From Heterostelium multicystogenum (Eukaryota; Evosea; Eumycetozoa; Acytosteliales; Acytosteliaceae), in assembly GCA_003667245.1 (NCBI GenBank), contig RCNN01000192.1:1-46713 (forward strand): a stretch of DNA of 46,713 nt, read 5' to 3'. The notes beneath the pieces are model-generated. The model searched no databases and was not told the DNA's origin. It saw only the letters and a list, made by a program, of their open reading frames with translations. A program made the position numbers and the translations under genes. How positions within the stretch are numbered: the stretch's first letter is position 1; every line of letters begins with the position of its first letter. Below, in pieces: positions 42,486 through 46,713 of the stretch.

Positions 42486-43042
42486 TTTAAATTCAATATT
42501 TCTATGTCGATTTTGATTATTAGTTACAATTTTAATTTAAATTATTGATTGATTGATTGATTTGTTTTGGTTTGGTTTGGTTAATGCTACTTCTATGCGA
42601 TTCTATTTTACTCTCAATGATGAATGAATACACATATACTTGTTTGATTTAATGATGATTGTATTTAAAAGTAGATGCCTATGTATAAGTTAATTGTATG
42701 AATGATTTGTGTTGTGAGGTGATCGATTTTGTGGTGACTGTTGGTTTGTTTGATCGTGATTTAGTGTGTTACTTTTTATTTTTACTTCTGATTAGATGAA
42801 TGGCTGTGTTATTGGATTTTTATTGCACCACTGCTTCGACGAGGTATATCTGTATCAAACTGAAGCTTTTGAATGAAATACTGAGGAATGCTAACTTTTA
42901 GTTTGATTTATGAAAAGTAAAGTTAGCCGTTTTCAAACCTTTTTTAAATTTTGTAAAAAAAAAACAAAAACAAAAATAGTCAGGTGGTTCACATTGATCA
43001 GTTCATAAAAAAAAACACAAAAAAAAAAACTAATATATAATC

Positions 43043-43180
43043 ATGGATTGTGGACTTATTATTTGTTTTGCGGAAATCAATATTGGAATACATGTATACA
43101 CAGACATTATTAATATCATACAAAACCTAAGTAGTTCAAAAAAGGAAATTGATAATAAATTGAAAGAAGCAACATTGTAG
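43043..43180 (+). CDS. Small ORF, 45 residues, hypothetical
   Basis: ATG 43043 to TAG 43178-43180. It encodes MDCGLIICFAEINIGIHVYT, then IINIIQNLSSSKKEIDNKLK. The composition looks like an ordinary helical protein rather than translated spacer, and the codons are balanced. There is no homology evidence. It could be a micro-protein or an exon fragment. Confidence 0.25.
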   Translation: MDCGLIICFAEINIGIHVYTDIINIIQNLSSSKKEIDNKLKEATL

Positions 43181-43798
43181 ATACGTTTGAAATAGCATAC
43201 TAAAGCCTATCTCAGCCATTCTTGCTATTATCACTTAATTTAAATGTTAGTAGGACCTGCCCATTTATTTATTGTGATGATGCTTGATTGTGTTTTTATC
43301 AATGCTGATACTAATGCTGATATTCACATCTACATCATAAAGCCAAGCTTTTGCTTTATCCAATTCCAACACAGCAAACCCAATCCCAACCAAATATTAT
43401 TTCACCAAGAATAAGAATATTAAAAACACATGATCACACTATAAAATTTAAATTGGTTATATGATGATCATGATGATTCAGAAAACAATCCAGCAAACAC
43501 TCCTCATCACTCACTCCTCCTCAGCTGACCACCCACTCCACGACTAGTTTGATGAAAAATCACACTCACACATATACGTACATACAAGTACAGTGATAGT
43601 AATATTTGAATAACTATTTATTTGTTTTTTAATTCATGATTTTTAGATATGAAGTGTTTTGTTTTGTTTGTTTATTTATTTATATTTGTTTGCTGTTCCT
43701 TCTTCTGATGTTTATCTTGGATGTTGGTTGGATTGCTGGTAACTAATAACCCAACCAATTTGGCGGGCTGAGAGGGGTAGGAAGTGAGGAATCAATCA

Positions 43799-43820
43799 TC
43801 AATCAATCAATCAATCAATT
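43799..43820. repeat. (AATC)n microsatellite
   Basis: About five tandem AATC units in intergenic DNA. Confidence 0.8.
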
Positions 43821-44848
43821 ATATATTTTCTAACTGTTATTTTTGATTCTGTTCATGGGCATCTATGTGCATACAACACATTAATTTAGTTCGATATATA
43901 AATATATGGAGGAATTCTATTCTTTCCATAATAAAATATATTGTTTGATACAATTCAACAGGATTTAAAAAGAAAAGAAGAGAGAAGAAAGAGCCAAACT
44001 AGTGAGTGTAGCAGACATCATATAGATCAATCTTCAAATCAAATATATTGATTTAAATTCACTAATTATACTAATTTATTTACCCACAAGCTAGTAATAC
44101 TCCTATTTCTACAGAAGAGCAACAAAACAATTAATAATACTATTATTTAATATTATTTAACATTATTTTGATATACCGATCTTATATGTTTGATTATTGT
44201 TAATAAATATCATTTCCAACATTAAAACTAATAAATAATATCTAACTAAGAATACATTAATTACTTGTAAATCTTGTTCATTAATTAATGTGACATCTTT
44301 CTTTAAATATTAGTAAAGAATAGAGATAAACTAAGCAAGTTTCATCAATCATCAAAGATAGGAGAATTATTTAACAGTATTAATAATATATTGTTAGTTG
44401 AATTAAGAACACAGGATTATATATAAAACAGGATAGAGAAATTCAATTTAAAATCAAATTTAAAGGTATAAAATAGTGTATGACAGGAATACAACTATAC
44501 CAGAATAATTTAATATTTGAACTTAAAAGTATAATAATTCATAACTTAAATCAAGTTTAGTCGTGTTTATTTTAATTTAAATCATAGTGTTATGTGTTGA
44601 TGATGTTATTATTGTTGCAGAACTCCATTGTTTAATATACATATCTTAAGATATATTAGTTTAATTTATTTTTAGTTACATGGTGTTTGTTGTCGCAATC
44701 TTTGAATACTTATTGTACGAGATAGTCCTTCTGTGATCAACTGAATAAATGCAATATTAAAAAGCTCATAGTGCTGATGATTTTAAATTTAGAAACTAAA
44801 ATCAAATAACACAATTCTAGATTTCAGTATTTTTATAGGTTATTGAAA

Positions 44849-45067
44849 CTTAATTGGTTTCAATTAATGTACCTTGAATTAGATCTATTTAATAGAATCA
44901 ATTCAATATATGGCATAGAAGACTCCAGTCAATACATAGTATATGGAGAACAAACAGAAGTAGAATCGAGAAAACAACCAACAATCTATTTATACAACAA
45001 TTGTTTCAACTCATTTATAGATAAGGTTGAAATCTACATAGCCGAGGAAGAATTTTTTTTTGATTGA
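44849..45067 (+). CDS. Short ORF of about 70 residues, hypothetical
   Basis: One frame reads LNWFQLMYLELDLFNRINSI, later YIVYGEQTEVESRKQPTIYL and DKVEIYIAEEEF before TGA 45065-45067. Composition is protein-like and richer in G/C than its surroundings. The nearest ATG is 44868 (MYLELDLF). Just after it, at 45052-45060, lies a T9 run that could hide a frame change. No family recognised; may be an exon or a gene fragment. Confidence 0.3.
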   Translation, partial: LNWFQLMYLELDLFNRINSIYGIEDSSQYIVYGEQTEVESRKQPTIYLYNNCFNSFIDKVEIYIAEEEFFFD

Positions 45068-46455
45068 TATGGCATCCAAATTCAACTAAAAACAAACACG
45101 GAAACAGGCAATCACCAACACAGTGTAATTTTAAACATCCATCCCCACAAAACAACATTTGTGCCCCAAAAACAAACACTATAAAACATTCTTGTTCAAA
45201 TCTCGATCGAAATAGACGTTTTTTTGTTTATTTTTTTTTGTATTTTTTGTTGCTTTGTAATATTTTAAAGTGATTCCTGTGGACCAGCACATTGCCGTTG
45301 TTTTTAGATCAATTAGCACTAGTTATTTTGATTATTTTGGTGACCACACACTGTTTGTAAATTAATTTCACAAAGAAATTTGATGCCAAATTCCTTATTT
45401 TGGTGACCGAAAGAGTCTCTTTCAATCGAATGCCATCACCAACGTTGATTGTAAAACAACCCTCATTTAAAATCGCGTGATTATTATTATTATCGAATAA
45501 AACAATCAATAATTATTTCACGTCAAATATAATTATTTATTATTCTCTTAGTATTTGTTTTTTTTTTTATACCAAGTTATCAAGTGTAAGTGTTAGTTGT
45601 TATGGTGTAGGAGTGAGTGACTGATTAGTCAGGTAATCTCATCTCCTAACCTTCCGCTCCATTCCTTTCATCACATGTACCTCTCCATCAAATTTGAAAT
45701 CAAAAGTTAATTGTAGATATTAAACTTATTGTGTGTGTGTTTTTTAGCTTATACACCAAATTTGGTTGTAACAAATATTAATATCACCCACAATCCAATC
45801 CATCACAAACACACTCACACATTCCCCAACCAACACTAACTACCAAATATTTGCAGCCAATAAGAAATAAGATTGTATATTATTTTTGTACATTGCAATC
45901 AACACTATTAAATGTTACTTTATTTATAAACTCCACCTGTCTTGTCGTCAGTTTTTGTCAGTGTTATTGAATCTGGCTGTTTCTTCTTTATTAATTGATT
46001 GATTGATTGTTAGTGTTGTTTGTTGTTCATCTCTAAATCTCATTTCATCAACTTGAATCACCTGAATATCACTTGTTAACTAACTACATCATCCAGTCTC
46101 ATTCAAATCAATATCAGTCGTTAAGTTTGTTTTAAGCTTTTAAATAATAATAATAATACAATCCCCTCTTTTCTCCTTCTCTCCTGTTATAACAAGTACC
46201 TGTCAATTAATCCAGCTTTAGCTTACTAATTTTTCATCATCCACTATTTAGGATAGGAATATTAATATTAATTATTTTACAATATTTATTTCCACTCACA
46301 AGATTCAATCTATATTAATCCAACAGAAACACAACAGCAACAGCAACTCTTTCAAAAGTTACCAACCCGACATTAATTATTCATTCAACTATTTATTAGA
46401 TAATCATACTTGTACATTTAATTCTATATTTTCTTAATAGAAAAACAATTGTATT

Positions 46456-46713
46456 ATGAGTCATTCAACAAACGAAGGCCAAGCCAATGGCCAACATCTA
46501 CAACCACAAGTATTTTGGTTCAAAATATAAACATAATCTTAGAAGTCAACAATCTCAAGATAAAGTTGATAAAAAATACAACGACATCATAGAGGTATGG
46601 AATATTAAGTTTATATTAAAATGGATTTCCATGCTAACTTTTAAAATAGTTATTATTGTCACACAATTCGAAATTGTAAATGTATTGTGCTCCGATTACT
46701 TTGGTAAAAGAGA
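46456..46713 (+). CDS. 5' end of an unrecognised gene (runs off window)
   Basis: ATG 46456 starts MSHSTNEGQANGQHLQP. The frame appears to shift by one base near 46506 into KYFGSKYKHNLRSQQSQDKV, then DKKYNDIIE, ending at a GTATGG donor (46595). The next exon starts at 46650 after AATAG and reads LLLSHNSKL, then, after another likely one-base change, NVLCSDYFGKR to the window end. The join IIE/LLLSHNSKL keeps frame, which supports this structure. Function unknown. Confidence 0.45.

Larger units (their letters stand above)
42486..46455. other. Long gene-poor intergenic region (4 kb) between divergent genes
   Basis: Upstream DNA of the kinase (minus) and of the gene starting at 46456 (plus). It contains A-rich tracts (42954-43030), an AATC repeat near 43799-43820, a 14-bp direct repeat (45332-45345 and 45395-45408) and two small ORFs listed separately. 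No RNA gene was recognised. Confidence 0.5.

Noticed and set aside
42954..43030. A-rich tracts considered as a second poly(A) retroelement tail
   Set aside because: The tracts are interrupted by C and T, there is no A/B box upstream and no flanking duplication could be found.
44082..44089. Another DUSE-like octamer (ACCCACAA)
   Set aside because: Nothing structured lies about 60 bases downstream; this octamer is expected by chance several times in a window this size.

Overview
This is nuclear DNA of a social amoeba (dictyostelid). Evidence: AT-rich intergenic DNA with trinucleotide repeats, short GT..AG introns of about 55-120 bases, Asn/Gln/Ser homopolymer tracts inside proteins, and gene families typical of the group (a KrsA-type Hippo kinase, mitochondrial FtsZ, a CBM49 cellulose-binding secreted protein, an N-rich ORF). 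Coding regions use more G/C than Dictyostelium discoideum normally does, so another dictyostelid is more likely; the species is inferred, not shown.

Layout, left to right: PEX16 3' part (+); a mitochondrial carrier (+); an AlkB-type DNA-repair dioxygenase (-); a dictyostelid helical-repeat family protein (+); ALG10 glucosyltransferase (-); tRNA-Lys(CTT) (+); a CBM49 secreted protein (+); a degenerate ARF-family sequence (+); tRNA-Ala(AGC) (+); a putative tRNA-derived SINE (+); a UIM/UBX protein (-); a glutathione S-transferase (-); a HELQ-like helicase (-); a YME1-like mitochondrial AAA protease (-); a DH-PH RhoGEF with a proline-rich tail (-); about 4.8 kb without a clear gene; mitochondrial FtsZ (-); NAA25 of the NatB complex (-); an N-rich ORF with a WD40-like remnant in front of it (+); DPH3 (+); a bL35m-like last exon (-); a secreted G/L-rich protein (+); a neuronal-calcium-sensor-like EF-hand protein (-); a KrsA-type Hippo kinase (-); about 4 kb without a clear gene; and the 5' end of an unrecognised gene (+).

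There is no operon-like grouping. Several products act in mitochondria (carrier, YME1-like, FtsZ, bL35m), in DNA repair (AlkB, HELQ) or in protein quality control and modification (UBX, NAA25, DPH3, ALG10), but adjacency does not imply a shared pathway.

Two results stand out. First, a 406-bp element with a Pol III A box and B box, a 24-A tail and a perfect 9-bp target-site duplication lies 119 bp downstream of tRNA-Ala. It looks like a tRNA-derived SINE near a tRNA gene, the neighbourhood dictyostelid TRE retrotransposons prefer. Second, both tRNA genes carry the same 12-bp palindrome (AATGCGCGCATT) exactly 24 nt after their last base.

A caution: many conserved genes are interrupted by single-base frame changes, several of them clearly in short homopolymer runs, next to other genes that are perfectly intact. 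This looks like indel error in the sequence rather than gene death. The coordinates given for those genes span the whole reconstructed gene.
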